From an uncultured Methylobacillus sp. (GTDB lineage Bacteria; Pseudomonadota; Gammaproteobacteria; Burkholderiales; Methylophilaceae), in NCBI GenBank assembly GCA_946478965.1, contig CAMLDQ010000011.1, forward strand, positions 1 to 41,241: a stretch of 41,241 bases of DNA, written 5' to 3'. This document shows positions 1-7,997 of the stretch, in pieces. The notes under the pieces are model-generated. The model saw only the letters and a list, made by a program, of their open reading frames with translations, did not search any database and was not told where the DNA came from. The position numbers and the translations under genes are program-made. The stretch's first letter is position 1. Each line of letters opens with the position of its first letter.

Positions 1-91
1 TGGCGGAGAGGGCGGGATTCGAACCCGCGTTAGGCTATTAGCCTAAACACGCTTTCCAGGCGTGCGACTTAAACCACTCATCCACCTCTCC
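1..91 (-). tRNA. tRNA-Ser (anticodon GGA)
   Basis: Read on the minus strand, this 91-nt sequence folds as a class II tRNA. The acceptor strands GGAGAGG and CCTCTCC pair perfectly and are followed by an encoded GCCA end. The anticodon loop CTGGAAA sits on a CACGC/GCGTG stem and gives anticodon GGA. A long variable arm and a GGTTCGAATCC T-arm are present, as expected for serine tRNA. The encoded CCA lies exactly at the window edge. The gene reads UCC and UCU serine codons. Confidence 0.97.
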
Positions 92-103
92 GGTGGGAGC
101 GGC

Positions 104-132
104 ATTATAACGTAACTCCCCCGCATGACCAA
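104..132 (-). promoter_or_regulatory. sigma-70 promoter of tRNA-Ser
   Basis: On the minus strand a TTGGTC -35 element (127-132) and a perfect TATAAT -10 element (104-109) are separated by 17 bp. They end about 12 bp before the first base of the mature tRNA. The short leader and consensus -10 are typical of a stable-RNA promoter. Assignment is by pattern only. Confidence 0.75.
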
Positions 133-167
133 GCGGACTTGAAATTCATGTTTTCTGGTGAACCATG

Positions 168-455
168 CTAGCCGCCACCGCGCTGAAATGCCGTATCGAA
201 CCGCCGCATCAACGCCGCTTGCTCAGTAGTGGAGAGGTCCTCGAATGCCAATTTGAGCTCTAGTTCAGGCAAATCAAGACTGCCGATTTTACGATCCGGC
301 AAGATGCTCAGGTGAATATGCACATGGCCGCTGGCGTATGGAATCGTCATATTTTTTCGCGGCAGGCAATGCTCGGCACCAGCTAGCGCCCGTGGCAAAA
401 GGCGGAAAAAATCGGCTTCGGTGATAGCCATCAGCCGTGTCAGAGAATAATTCAC
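168..455 (-). CDS. small protein of unknown function, last gene of the aor operon
   Basis: This encodes a 95-residue protein that I do not recognise as a named family. It is soluble in appearance, with no signal peptide or membrane segment and no cysteine pair suggesting a metal site. The N-terminal half is hydrophobic and the middle contains a GHVHIHLSILPDRK stretch followed by acidic and leucine-rich residues. I chose a GTG start whose last two bases are the first two of the MoaD-like stop codon (GTGA overlap). An in-frame ATG 21 bases further upstream (476) would give 102 residues and a 25-bp overlap. Its position directly behind the tungsten enzyme and its sulfur carrier suggests a role in assembly or maturation of aldehyde oxidoreductase. 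That is inference from context only. Confidence 0.7.
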   Translation of the reverse strand: MNYSLTRLMAITEADFFRLLPRALAGAEHCLPRKNMTIPYASGHVHIHLSILPDRKIGSLDLPELELKLAFEDLSTTEQAALMRRFDTAFQRGGG

Positions 456-703
456 CCGCCAGCGATGGGCGGCCACATTGCCACGGCATCCCCTTCCTTG
501 AGCACCAGCGTATCGCGCTCAGCGGGCGCGACATAAATCCCGTTGACCAGCACCAGATGTACTTTGGATTCAGGCACGCCAAATTGCGAGGCAATGGCAG
601 CGGGTGTCACGCCTTCCGGTACATCGACTTCGATCCTGTTACGCTCTGCACCTGCCGGAAGGTATTCGCCCAAACTGGCAAAAAGTTTGAAGCTGATCTT
701 CAT
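452..703 (-). CDS. MoaD/ThiS-family sulfur carrier protein in the aor operon
   Basis: This is an 83-residue beta-grasp protein ending in the diagnostic C-terminal Gly-Gly. In MoaD that end is adenylated and thiocarboxylated to donate sulfur to the pyranopterin dithiolene. The MKISFKLFASLGEYLP N-terminus and the PPIAGG tail are MoaD-like. The ATG at 701-703 overlaps the stop of the FAD subunit gene (ATGA), which fixes the start; a longer reading frame runs back into that gene and is not used. It is a second copy, separate from the MoaD encoded next to moaE near 29.7 kb. Its placement in the aldehyde oxidoreductase operon suggests that it serves tungstopterin assembly for that enzyme, which is inference. 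Confidence 0.88.
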   Translation of the reverse strand: MKISFKLFASLGEYLPAGAERNRIEVDVPEGVTPAAIASQFGVPESKVHLVLVNGIYVAPAERDTLVLKEGDAVAMWPPIAGG

Positions 704-1962
704 GCACCAACACTGATAGTCGCGGCTTGGGCCTTGGCCAAGTAGGCCTCCATGATACGCGTGGGGTCCGCAAGCAGCTTGTCTTTCCATTCCCCAAGCG
801 GGACACGTGTCTGGATCAGCCCGCGCAGCACGCCGACATGTTGGGTCAACCCCAGGCTGGTGGCGCCAATCAGGATATCGTCCTTGAATTCCAGCCGCAG
901 ATACTTGAACGCCTCGTTATCGACCAGTTCAACGTGTTGTCCATGTTCCGCCCCCCACCACTGCCCGAACGAAGAGGCAATCAGGCCCAGGGTATCCAGG
1001 ACATTCATCGCAAGGCTCCCTTGCGAACGCGTCACCTTGCCGGCCATGTTCAACGCCGCCACCCTGGCTTGATCGGCCGCATTGGGCTGGATGGCGTTGA
1101 CCGTCATGTTGCCAGTGGAAAAATCCTGCGCTTGCGCCACATCGCCCGCGGCATAGATTTCCGGGATATTCGTACGCATGCATGCATCAACCAGCACCCC
1201 GATGTCGGTCGCTACTCCGCTACCTTCCAGGAAGGCGATATGCGAGCGCACTCCCGTGGCACTGATGACAAGATCTGCCACCAGCGTCTGCCCCGTGCCG
1301 AGTCTGACATTTAGCGCGTTGCCTTCGCCCTGTTCGATCGCTTCCACTTTGGTGGAGGTAAACACGCGGACACCCTGCTTTTCCACCCAGGCCTTGATCA
1401 TCGAACCGGCCCCCTCCGTCATCATACGGGGCACCATGCGATTTCCCATCTCGACCACGGTGAGATCGACACCCCGGGCGGCCAGAGCCTCCATCACGAT
1501 GCAACCGACAAATCCGGCCCCCATCTGGATTACGCGGGCGCCGGGCTGGGCCCGGGCTGCAATGGCACGCGCATGTTCAAGCGTCCAGCAGGGATAGACT
1601 CCGGGCAGACCCATCCCCACGATGGGCGGCGCCACCGGATACGCTCCAGTGGCAATCAACAGGCGATCATACTCATAGCGTTGCCCGTTATCGAGCATGA
1701 CATGTTTGGCTACGCTGTCGACCCGCGTAACGCGAGCGATCACAGTTTCTATACCGAGTCGGGAAAAATGGTCGGCATCCTTGCGCAAATAGGTGCCGTC
1801 TTCCTCTATCTTTCCCACCAAGAGATAAGGGATCGCCATTCTCGAATACGGCGGCTCCGGTTCATCGCCAATCAGCACAATGCTGGAAGAAGGATCACTT
1901 TTGCGCAGGGTTTCCGCAGCGATCACCCCGGCCGGGCCGTTACCGACAATCACGTGCCGCAT
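700..1962 (-). CDS. aorC: FAD-dependent NAD(P)-linked oxidoreductase, medium subunit of tungsten aldehyde oxidoreductase (AorC-like)
   Basis: This 420-residue flavoprotein belongs to the two-dinucleotide-binding-domain reductase family. An N-terminal Rossmann motif G-N-G-P-A-G (residues 7-12) binds FAD. A second GAGFVG motif (148-153), followed by a basic/acidic strand end, fits NAD binding. An AAGD segment late in the protein is the usual second FAD contact. It starts 2 bp after the catalytic subunit stop and overlaps the next gene by ATGA. In the Aromatoleum aromaticum enzyme, a medium FAD subunit passes electrons between the Fe-S/tungsten subunits and NAD+; family and gene order support the same role here. 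The subunit name is by analogy with that system. Confidence 0.9.
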   Translation of the reverse strand: MRHVIVGNGPAGVIAAETLRKSDPSSSIVLIGDEPEPPYSRMAIPYLLVGKIEEDGTYLRKDADHFSRLGIETVIARVTRVDSVAKHVMLDNGQRYEYDRLLIATGAYPVAPPIVGMGLPGVYPCWTLEHARAIAARAQPGARVIQMGAGFVGCIVMEALAARGVDLTVVEMGNRMVPRMMTEGAGSMIKAWVEKQGVRVFTSTKVEAIEQGEGNALNVRLGTGQTLVADLVISATGVRSHIAFLEGSGVATDIGVLVDACMRTNIPEIYAAGDVAQAQDFSTGNMTVNAIQPNAADQARVAALNMAGKVTRSQGSLAMNVLDTLGLIASSFGQWWGAEHGQHVELVDNEAFKYLRLEFKDDILIGATSLGLTQHVGVLRGLIQTRVPLGEWKDKLLADPTRIMEAYLAKAQAATISVGA

Positions 1963-1964
1963 GC

Positions 1965-3815
1965 TTACAACCCCAGACGCGCCCTGGTCGCGGTCGTCGG
2001 CACGCCATTGGTATCCCAGCCGCGCACCTCATAGTATTTCGGCATCATGATATCGAGGCGCGTCACCGCCCCTTTTTGCGGTCCGGTCTTGCACCCTTCC
2101 TTCAGCAGGCGCGGTGGCAAGGTGTCATCCTTGGCGGTGAATCCGGCCTTGAGGTTGAATTCCCGTTCCAGATTCCAGATGCGTTCGCCCATCAGGTTGA
2201 GCTTTTCCAGCGACCAGTCGCCTTCGCAGGCGGCCTGGATTTGCGGCTGGATATCCTCCAGCGTCCAGGCAAAAGTCGTGAACACGCAGATGCCTGCAGA
2301 ATCGACCACGGCCGTCGCATCCTGGAATGCCTTGAGGATTTCCGGCTTGCCTTCCGTCGCCTGCGGCTCGGTCTTGAAGGGGATGCCGAGCACCTCGGTA
2401 GAGACCATGTAGCCGCGCAAATGGCAGGCGCCACGGTTGGAGGTCGCATACTCCAGCCCCATACCCTGCAGCGCACGGCCGTCATAGGCCGGAAACTCCT
2501 GTCCCTTTACCGACATGGAAAGTTCGGGATGGCCGTATTTTTCGCACAAGCGTTTGGAGCCCAGGCCGATCACCTTGCCGAACCCTTCGCCGCGTGCAGT
2601 CAATTCGGCCAGACGGGTCATCGCTTCGGTCGAGCCGAAAGGCAGTTCGAAACCGACCTCGTCCTTGGTCAGCACACCCATTTCATACAGTTCCATCGCG
2701 GCTGCAACCGTGGCGCCAAACGAAATGGGATCGAAGCCATCCTCATTGCAAAGGAAGTTCACGTAGGTCAACGCCTCCAGGTCGTCCACCCCGTTGGCAT
2801 TGCCGAGCGCCCAGGCCGCTTCATATTCGAGGCCACCCGAAGCTCCCCAGTATTCCGGACGGGTTTTCACCGTGTAATGCGTCTCGTCGATCTTGGAAAT
2901 TCGCCCGCAGGCAATGGTGCAGCCAAAACAGGCCTGATTGGCGATCAGGTTGGGCTTGCCGTCCGTCGCCCGCTTCTCGTGCATCGCTTCACCGGAAATC
3001 TTGCCGGCGCCCTCGAACTGCACATCGCGGTGATTACGCGTTGGCGAAGCACCGATCTCGTTGATGACGTTCATCAATACCTGGGTGCCAAACTTGGGCA
3101 GGCCCTGACCCGTGACCGGATTTTCCGCCAGCACCTTCTTGCCCGCTTTGGTCGCCGCGATAAAAGCTTTGGGATCGGCAATTCCGCCGACGCCTTTGGT
3201 CCCGCGCACGGCAACCGCCTTGAGGTTCTTCGAGCCCATCACCGCGCCCACCCCGGAGCGTCCCGCGGCGCGGTGCAGATCGTTGACGATGGAGGCAAAC
3301 ATCACCTCGTTTTCGCCCGCGCGACCGATGCAGGAAACCCGCATCAGAGGATCCTGATGCCGCACCTTGATCGCCTCTTCCGTCTCCCAAACCGTTTTGC
3401 CCCAGATAAAGTCTTCTGCAGGCAGCAGTTCGGCTTGGTCATTCTCGATATGCAGGTACACCGGGACCGGCGATTTGCCTTCCAGAATAATCATGTCCCA
3501 TCCGGCGAACCGCAGCTCGGCGCCAAAATAGCCCCCCGAGTTGGAACATGCGATCGCCCCGGTCAAGGGACCTTTTGTAACCACGGAATAACGCCCACCG
3601 GTGGATGCCATGGTGCCGGTAAGCGGCCCCGTCGTGTAGATGAGCTTATTTTCAGGCGACAGCGGATCGACCTTGGGATCGACCTCTTCGCAAAAATATT
3701 TGGTTGCCAGACCACGCTGGCCGAGGTACTGGTCCACCCAGTCCATGTTGAGAGGCTCCGGCACGCATGTGCCGTGAGTGAGATCAACCCGGAGAACCTT
3801 GCGATGCCATGCCAT
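1965..3815 (-). CDS. aorB: tungsten-containing aldehyde oxidoreductase, catalytic subunit (AorB-like)
   Basis: This 616-residue protein of the aldehyde:ferredoxin oxidoreductase family oxidises aldehydes to carboxylic acids with water at a tungsten bis-pyranopterin centre. Full family length and the N-terminal AFOR domain (about 1-210, with TGPLTGT and GGRYS blocks) are visible. The single [4Fe-4S] cluster is expected on C296, C299, C303 (CX2CX3C) and C510 in a DSAGIC motif. That D-x-x-G-x-C block also belongs to the family pterin-binding signature. The gene follows the four-cluster ferredoxin subunit by 21 bp, and 2 bp separate it from the FAD subunit gene. This arrangement matches the multisubunit, oxygen-tolerant, NAD-reducing bacterial AOR type rather than the single-subunit archaeal type. 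The substrate cannot be read from sequence. Confidence 0.95.
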   Translation of the reverse strand: MAWHRKVLRVDLTHGTCVPEPLNMDWVDQYLGQRGLATKYFCEEVDPKVDPLSPENKLIYTTGPLTGTMASTGGRYSVVTKGPLTGAIACSNSGGYFGAELRFAGWDMIILEGKSPVPVYLHIENDQAELLPAEDFIWGKTVWETEEAIKVRHQDPLMRVSCIGRAGENEVMFASIVNDLHRAAGRSGVGAVMGSKNLKAVAVRGTKGVGGIADPKAFIAATKAGKKVLAENPVTGQGLPKFGTQVLMNVINEIGASPTRNHRDVQFEGAGKISGEAMHEKRATDGKPNLIANQACFGCTIACGRISKIDETHYTVKTRPEYWGASGGLEYEAAWALGNANGVDDLEALTYVNFLCNEDGFDPISFGATVAAAMELYEMGVLTKDEVGFELPFGSTEAMTRLAELTARGEGFGKVIGLGSKRLCEKYGHPELSMSVKGQEFPAYDGRALQGMGLEYATSNRGACHLRGYMVSTEVLGIPFKTEPQATEGKPEILKAFQDATAVVDSAGICVFTTFAWTLEDIQPQIQAACEGDWSLEKLNLMGERIWNLEREFNLKAGFTAKDDTLPPRLLKEGCKTGPQKGAVTRLDIMMPKYYEVRGWDTNGVPTTATRARLGL

Positions 3816-3836
3816 GATGTCGCCTCCTAAGTGTCT

Positions 3837-4310
3837 TCAAACGCGCACCTGGGTATCCGTCGCAGCGGCCCATTTGCGCATTTTTTCCAAACCGGTCCAG
3901 TCCGCGTCCACATAGGTAATCGCGCCGGTGGGACATGCCGTGGCACAGGCCGGATCACCGCCGCACAGATCGCATTTCATCACCTTGCCGGTCTCGTGGT
4001 TGTAATTGATCGTGCCGAAAGGACACGAGATCGTGCATACCTTGCAGCCCACGCAGACAGCGTCATACACCATTTTCGCGCCGGTTGCCGCATCCAGCTT
4101 GATAGCCTCGACCGGGCAGGCATGCAGGCACCAGGCTTCCGCGCATTGGGTACAGGTATAGGGAACCTTGCGCCCTTCATGATGGAAATCGAATACCTTG
4201 ATACGCGATTTTGCCGTATTGAACACGCCTTCATGCTCGTAGGAACACGCCATTTCGCATTGCAGGCAGCCGGTGCACTTGGCAGGGTCGATAGACAGTG
4301 ACTTCAGCAT
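3837..4310 (-). CDS. aorA: four-cluster ferredoxin-like subunit of aldehyde oxidoreductase (AorA-like)
   Basis: This 157-residue electron-transfer subunit contains exactly sixteen cluster-type cysteines. They are C12, C15, C18, C22; C53, C56, C61, C65; C86, C89, C92, C96; and C113, C116, C122, C126. They are arranged as in DmsB/HycB-type polyferredoxins and predict four [4Fe-4S] clusters. No signal peptide is present, so a cytoplasmic location is expected. The start is fixed by a strong GAGGAGG Shine-Dalgarno at 4315-4321. In the A. aromaticum homologue this small subunit and the tungsten subunit polymerise into a conducting filament capped by the FAD subunit. Whether this protein does so is inferred from architecture only. 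It is the first gene of the operon. Confidence 0.93.
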   Translation of the reverse strand: MLKSLSIDPAKCTGCLQCEMACSYEHEGVFNTAKSRIKVFDFHHEGRKVPYTCTQCAEAWCLHACPVEAIKLDAATGAKMVYDAVCVGCKVCTISCPFGTINYNHETGKVMKCDLCGGDPACATACPTGAITYVDADWTGLEKMRKWAAATDTQVRV

Positions 4311-4340
4311 GAAACCCTCCTCGGTAGAAGTCGTTCCCGC

Positions 4341-4355
4341 GCAATCGTACGGCCA
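4341..4355 (-). promoter_or_regulatory. candidate sigma-54 (-24/-12) promoter of the aor operon
   Basis: On the minus strand the sequence TGGC, seven bases, TTGC matches the invariant core of the RpoN promoter, with exactly ten bases between the GG and GC dinucleotides. The -24 part is at 4352-4355 and the -12 part at 4341-4344. The outer consensus positions (ACG after TGGC and W after TTGC) are not matched. A start near 4330 would leave a leader of about 20 nt containing the GAGGAGG ribosome site of the first aor gene. I saw no convincing sigma-70 promoter in the same interval. Confidence 0.5.
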
Positions 4356-4444
4356 TGATTTGCATGGGATTTTTATTCCAGAGGAACAGGCTACCCCCCC
4401 AAAAAACGATCGTCAAACACTATCTACAAACACACATAATCAAT

Positions 4445-4464
4445 TGTTTTATTTATATAAAACA
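4445..4464. promoter_or_regulatory. perfect inverted repeat, possible activator site upstream of aor
   Basis: Two perfect 8-bp arms, TGTTTTAT and ATAAAACA, are separated by TTAT, giving a TGT-N14-ACA palindrome. It lies about 90 bp upstream of the putative -24 element, which is the usual distance for an enhancer-binding protein site at sigma-54 promoters. The AT-rich surroundings include a near-match to an IHF site at 4437-4449. It could instead act on the divergent ffs promoter, whose -10 is about 77 bp away on the other side. No regulator gene is adjacent. Confidence 0.4.
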
Positions 4465-4540
4465 GCATATCGCCGACATCGTATACAGCGAGAAACAACG
4501 CTCACGGCCAAGCAATCCCCATCTCCCCTGGCAAATGCGC

Positions 4541-4546
4541 TAAAAT
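4541..4546 (+). promoter_or_regulatory. -10 element of ffs
   Basis: TAAAAT lies 5 to 8 bp before the inferred 5' end of the 4.5S RNA, a typical -10 position. No good -35 hexamer was found at 16 to 18 bp upstream. The transcript start is therefore supported mainly by this element and the RNA boundary. Confidence 0.5.
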
Positions 4547-4551
4547 AGCGT

Positions 4552-4651
4552 CCGGCGGGCCTCCCCGCATTGCAAGATTGCCAACCTGGTCAGGTCCGGA
4601 AGGAAGCAGCCACAGCTATTGAAGCAAGTGCCGGGGATCAGGCTCGCCCCA
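4552..4651 (+). ncRNA. ffs: 4.5S RNA of the signal recognition particle
   Basis: The core carries the highly conserved SRP domain IV sequence GGTCAGGTCCGGAAGGAAGC and AGCC, forming the tetraloop and symmetric internal loop bound by Ffh. The flanks ggcgggcct and aggctcgcc pair (one G-U) to close a single long hairpin of about 100 nt, the small bacterial SRP RNA type. A run ATTTTATTTCTT follows the closing stem and probably serves as the terminator. Ends are estimated from the closing helix and are uncertain by a few bases. It lies directly upstream of dnaX, a common arrangement in proteobacteria. Confidence 0.95.
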
Positions 4652-4712
4652 TTTTATTTCTTGAGCGGATGGGCTAAAGTCTTGCCTTTATCCATCCCGG
4701 TCGAAACATTCC

Positions 4713-6359
4713 ATGAGCTATCAGGTTCTGGCGCGGAAATGGCGCCCCAAGACGTTTCGTGAGCTGGTCGGCCAGGAACACGTCGTCCGCGCACTTTCCA
4801 ACGCACTGGATCAGCAGCGCCTGCATCATGCCTACCTGTTTACCGGCACGCGCGGCGTGGGCAAAACCACCCTGGCCCGCATCCTGGCCAAAGCACTCAA
4901 CTGCGAAACCGGAATCACCTCCGAACCATGCGGGCAGTGCGCCGCCTGCACCGAGATCGACAAGGGCCGCTTCGTCGACCTGCTGGAAGTGGACGCCGCT
5001 TCCAATACCAAGGTCGACCAGATGCGCGACCTGCTGGAAAACGCGCAATATGCGCCGACTGTCGCCCGGTTCAAGGTGTTCATCATCGACGAAGTGCACA
5101 TGCTGTCGACTTCGTCCTTCAACGCCATGCTGAAAACGCTGGAAGAGCCGCCGGCACACGTCAAGTTCATCCTGGCCACCACCGACCCGCAGAAGATGCC
5201 GGTGACCGTGCTCTCGCGCTGCCTGCAGTTCAACCTGCGCCAGATGCCGGCAGCCTCGATCACGGGCCACTTGCATGCCGTGCTGGACAAGGAAAATATT
5301 TCCGCCGAAAGCGTAGCATTGCAGTTGATCGCCCGGGCTGCGGCCGGTAGCATGCGCGATGCCCTGTCATTGCTTGACCAGGCCATTGCCTATGGCTCCG
5401 GCGCCGTGCATGAAGCAGAAGTCCGCGCCATGCTGGGAGCCATCGACCAAAGCTATCTGTTCACTCTGCTTTCCGCGCTGGCCGACAGGAATGGCGCCGC
5501 ATTGCTGGCCGTGGCGAAGAATATGGAAGAACGCAGCCTATCCTTCGATGCCGCGTTGGCCGATCTGGCCGTGCTGCTGCATCAACTGGCGCTGGCGCAT
5601 ACCGTACCCGAGGCCATTCCGGAAGACCTCCCGGAGCGGCCACAGATAATGGAGCTGGCCGCTCGCTTTCAACCAGAAGACATCCAGCTTTATTACCAGA
5701 TCGCCCTGCTTGGACGGCGTGATTTAGGCTTGGCGCCGGACGAATATGCCGGATTCAGCATGTGCCTCTTGCGCATGCTTGCTTTCGCCCCAGGAGATGT
5801 GCCAAGCAAATCGCAGGGCCTGCCCAAGGCAGCGACTGCGGTTACCCCGCCGCAAGCGCCCACCCCCAGCGCCGCCACCCAGCCGCAATCGCCTCCGGAA
5901 GATCGTCTGGTCGAGAAGCTGCAAGTAATCCAGCAAGCAGTTGCGGAAAACCGCGCAACGGAGCCTGCCGCGCCAAAATTCAATGGCGATTGGCGCGGAC
6001 TGGTCGACAAGCTCAAGCTGTCCGGGATGGCGCGCATGCTGGCGCAGAATTGCGTTGTCGCCGCCTTCGATGACAACCATATCCGCCTTTCAGTGCCCCC
6101 AGAGCACAAGCACCTGCTGGACAATACCTACCAGGAAAAACTGCGATCCACGCTCAAGGAACATTTCGGCAAGCACTTGCAGGTCAGCATCGCCCTCGAC
6201 AACAATGCGGTGAACACTCCTGCACGCCAGATCGGTGAAGAAAAAGCTGCCCGGCAGGCGCAGGCTGAAAATGCGATCCAGAACGACCCTTTTGTGCGCG
6301 ATCTGCTCGACAGCTTCGGTGCAACCATTATTCCTTCCACGATCAAACCTATTCAGTAA
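4713..6359 (+). CDS. dnaX: DNA polymerase III subunit gamma/tau
   Basis: This 548-residue clamp-loader ATPase assembles with delta and delta' to load the beta clamp at replication forks. An AAA+ Walker A motif GTRGVGKT lies at 45-52. Four zinc-ligand cysteines are at C64, C73, C76 and C79. The Walker B motif is IIDEVHM (about 124-130) and the SRC sensor is at 168-170. A proline/alanine-rich linker (about 370-400) leads to a C-terminal tau-like domain. It is shorter than E. coli tau. I found no convincing A-AAA-AAG slippery site, so a separate gamma product by frameshift is not indicated. It begins a dnaX-ybaB-recR run in which the next gene starts 23 bp downstream. Confidence 0.97.
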   Translation: MSYQVLARKWRPKTFRELVGQEHVVRALSNALDQQRLHHAYLFTGTRGVGKTTLARILAKALNCETGITSEPCGQCAACTEIDKGRFVDLLEVDAASNTKVDQMRDLLENAQYAPTVARFKVFIIDEVHMLSTSSFNAMLKTLEEPPAHVKFILATTDPQKMPVTVLSRCLQFNLRQMPAASITGHLHAVLDKENISAESVALQLIARAAAGSMRDALSLLDQAIAYGSGAVHEAEVRAMLGAIDQSYLFTLLSALADRNGAALLAVAKNMEERSLSFDAALADLAVLLHQLALAHTVPEAIPEDLPERPQIMELAARFQPEDIQLYYQIALLGRRDLGLAPDEYAGFSMCLLRMLAFAPGDVPSKSQGLPKAATAVTPPQAPTPSAATQPQSPPEDRLVEKLQVIQQAVAENRATEPAAPKFNGDWRGLVDKLKLSGMARMLAQNCVVAAFDDNHIRLSVPPEHKHLLDNTYQEKLRSTLKEHFGKHLQVSIALDNNAVNTPARQIGEEKAARQAQAENAIQNDPFVRDLLDSFGATIIPSTIKPIQ

Positions 6360-6382
6360 CCGATATTTCCAGGAGAACTCCG

Positions 6383-6709
6383 ATGATCAAAGGCGGTTTG
6401 GGCAACCTCATGAAACAAGCCCAGCAGATGCAGGAAAACATGAAACGCGCACAGGAAGAACTCGGCAGCATCGAAGTCGAGGGGCAATCCGGCGCTGGCC
6501 TGGTCAGGATCGTGATGACCTGCCGCCATGACGTCAAACGCGTCACCATCGACCATAGCCTGCTGGGCGATGATAAGGACATGCTGGAAGATCTCGTTGC
6601 CGCGGCAATCAACGATGCCGTGCGCAAGGCGGAAACGACGACCCAGGAAAAGATGGGCGGACTGATGGCCGGCATGCCGATCCCCCCCGGCATGAAACTC
6701 CCGTTCTGA
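6383..6709 (+). CDS. ybaB: YbaB/EbfC family nucleoid-associated protein
   Basis: This 108-residue dimeric DNA-binding protein of the YbaB/EbfC family is usually found between dnaX and recR, as here. The N-terminus [20 protein letters not shown] forms the typical glutamine- and methionine-rich helix. A beta-sheet core and a glycine/proline-rich tail ([17 protein letters not shown]) follow. A clear AGGAGA ribosome site lies 6 bp before the ATG. It probably influences nucleoid structure or recombination, but its exact role is not established for the family. Confidence 0.95.
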   Translation: MIKGGLGNLMKQAQQMQENMKRAQEELGSIEVEGQSGAGLVRIVMTCRHDVKRVTIDHSLLGDDKDMLEDLVAAAINDAVRKAETTTQEKMGGLMAGMPIPPGMKLPF

Positions 6710-6727
6710 TCCTGCAGCGCTCTTCCC

Positions 6728-7327
6728 ATGAAAAATCCGGCATCGCTGGAACATCTGGTCGATGCCTTGCGCGTCCTTCCGGGCGTCGGCCCAAAATCCG
6801 CCCTGCGCATGGCTTACCATCTCCTGCAGCGTGACCGCCCGGGTGCAGCAGCGCTAGCACAGGCGCTGCAGGATGCGCTGGAGCACATCGGGCATTGCAC
6901 GTCCTGCAACAATTTCAGCGAACAGCCGCTATGCAGCCTGTGTTCCGCCAGCAAACGTGATGCACACCTGCTGTGCGTAGTCGAAATGCCGACCGACCTG
7001 ATGATGCTGGAGCAGACGCAGACCTATCATGGCATGTATTTCGTCCTGATGGGTCGATTATCACCGCTGGATGGCATCGGTCCGCGTGACATTCATCTCG
7101 ACCGCCTGCTGAAGCGCGCGCAGGACGGTATCGTGCAGGAAGTCATACTGGCCACCAATTACACGGTGGAGGGCGAGGCCACCGCGCATTACATCAGCGA
7201 ATTGCTGAAAGCACGGGGTATCAGGGTCAGTCGTATTGCGCGCGGCCTACCCATGGGCGGCGAGATCGAACATGTCGATAGCGGCACGCTTGCCCAGGCC
7301 ATGATGGAGCGACGCGCGATCAAATAA
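6728..7327 (+). CDS. recR: recombination mediator protein RecR
   Basis: This 199-residue RecFOR-pathway protein forms ring-shaped assemblies with RecO and helps load RecA on gapped DNA. The sequence shows an N-terminal helix-hairpin-helix ([18 protein letters not shown], about 16-33) and a C4 zinc site (C57, C60, C69, C72). A Toprim domain with VVEMPTDL follows, then the conserved [16 protein letters not shown] block near the C-terminus. Length is standard. It starts 18 bp after ybaB. Its last 8 bp overlap the end of the convergent gph gene. Confidence 0.97.
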   Translation: MKNPASLEHLVDALRVLPGVGPKSALRMAYHLLQRDRPGAAALAQALQDALEHIGHCTSCNNFSEQPLCSLCSASKRDAHLLCVVEMPTDLMMLEQTQTYHGMYFVLMGRLSPLDGIGPRDIHLDRLLKRAQDGIVQEVILATNYTVEGEATAHYISELLKARGIRVSRIARGLPMGGEIEHVDSGTLAQAMMERRAIK

Positions 7328-7997
7328 TCGTCGCGGCGTTCAATCCGATCTGCCGCAGCAGATCTCGCGGCAGATCGATCATCGCATCGGCGCCCCACTC
7401 CTCCGGCCGGTCTGCTGCATCAAGATACCCGTAACGGGCCACGATGGCGGGCATGCCTGCAGCGCGCGCCGCTGCAATATCCCGCTCTGCGTCGCCCACA
7501 TACAAACAGGCCAGCGGTACCGTGCCGGCAAGTTCGCAGGCCCGCAGCAAGGTATCCGGGTGCGGTTTGGGGCGAACTGCGTCGTCTCCGCTGACGATGC
7601 AGGCCGCACGGCGCTCTAGCGCGAGCGACTGCATCAACGGCACAGTGAAACGGCGCGGCTTGTTGGTAACCACACCCCAGCGCCTGCCCGCCGACTCCAG
7701 TGCGGACAACACCTCTGCAACGCCCTCGAACAGGCGTGGTGAGCGTGTAAACACCTGATCGTACAATTCCAGGTATTCGTCACGCATGGCGGGAAATGCC
7801 GCGTCCTCCGGCGTCAAGCCGAAGCCTATTCCCAATAACCCTCGAGAGCCGTGCGAAGCATATGGGCGTATCGTATCCTGCGGCAAGGCATCCAGCCCGT
7901 GGCGCTGCCTCTGCAAATTGAGTGCAAGGCCGAGGTCAGGTGCCGTGTCGGCCAACGTGCCATCAAGGTCGAAGAGTATAGTCTGCGGATCATTCAT
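7320..7997 (-). CDS. gph: phosphoglycolate phosphatase-type HAD hydrolase
   Basis: This 225-residue haloacid dehalogenase-family phosphatase has the nucleophile motif DLDGTLADT (residues 10-18), motif II VTNKPRR, motif III lysine in RPKPHPD, and motif [10 protein letters not shown]. The helical cap between motifs I and II is of the Gph type. It probably dephosphorylates 2-phosphoglycolate, a by-product of DNA-end repair or oxygenase activity. Substrate choice within this family is hard to read from sequence. The ATG at 7995-7997 overlaps the ubiG stop (ATGA), so the longer upstream frame is rejected. It ends the MTA/SAH deaminase-ubiG-gph operon. Confidence 0.9.
   Translation of the reverse strand: MNDPQTILFDLDGTLADTAPDLGLALNLQRQRHGLDALPQDTIRPYASHGSRGLLGIGFGLTPEDAAFPAMRDEYLELYDQVFTRSPRLFEGVAEVLSALESAGRRWGVVTNKPRRFTVPLMQSLALERRAACIVSGDDAVRPKPHPDTLLRACELAGTVPLACLYVGDAERDIAAARAAGMPAIVARYGYLDAADRPEEWGADAMIDLPRDLLRQIGLNAATII

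Noticed and set aside
2076..3830. A 584-codon open frame on the plus strand opposite the AOR catalytic gene
   Set aside because: It is the antisense shadow of a GC-rich gene with clear AFOR motifs. The predicted protein has no recognisable domain and is rich in Arg, His and Gly, as expected of a shadow frame.
6230..6260. Possible programmed frameshift site in dnaX (GAAGAAAAAGCT)
   Set aside because: The run has only five adenines, and the reading frame does not give the A-AAA-AAG heptamer. No stable hairpin was evident downstream.
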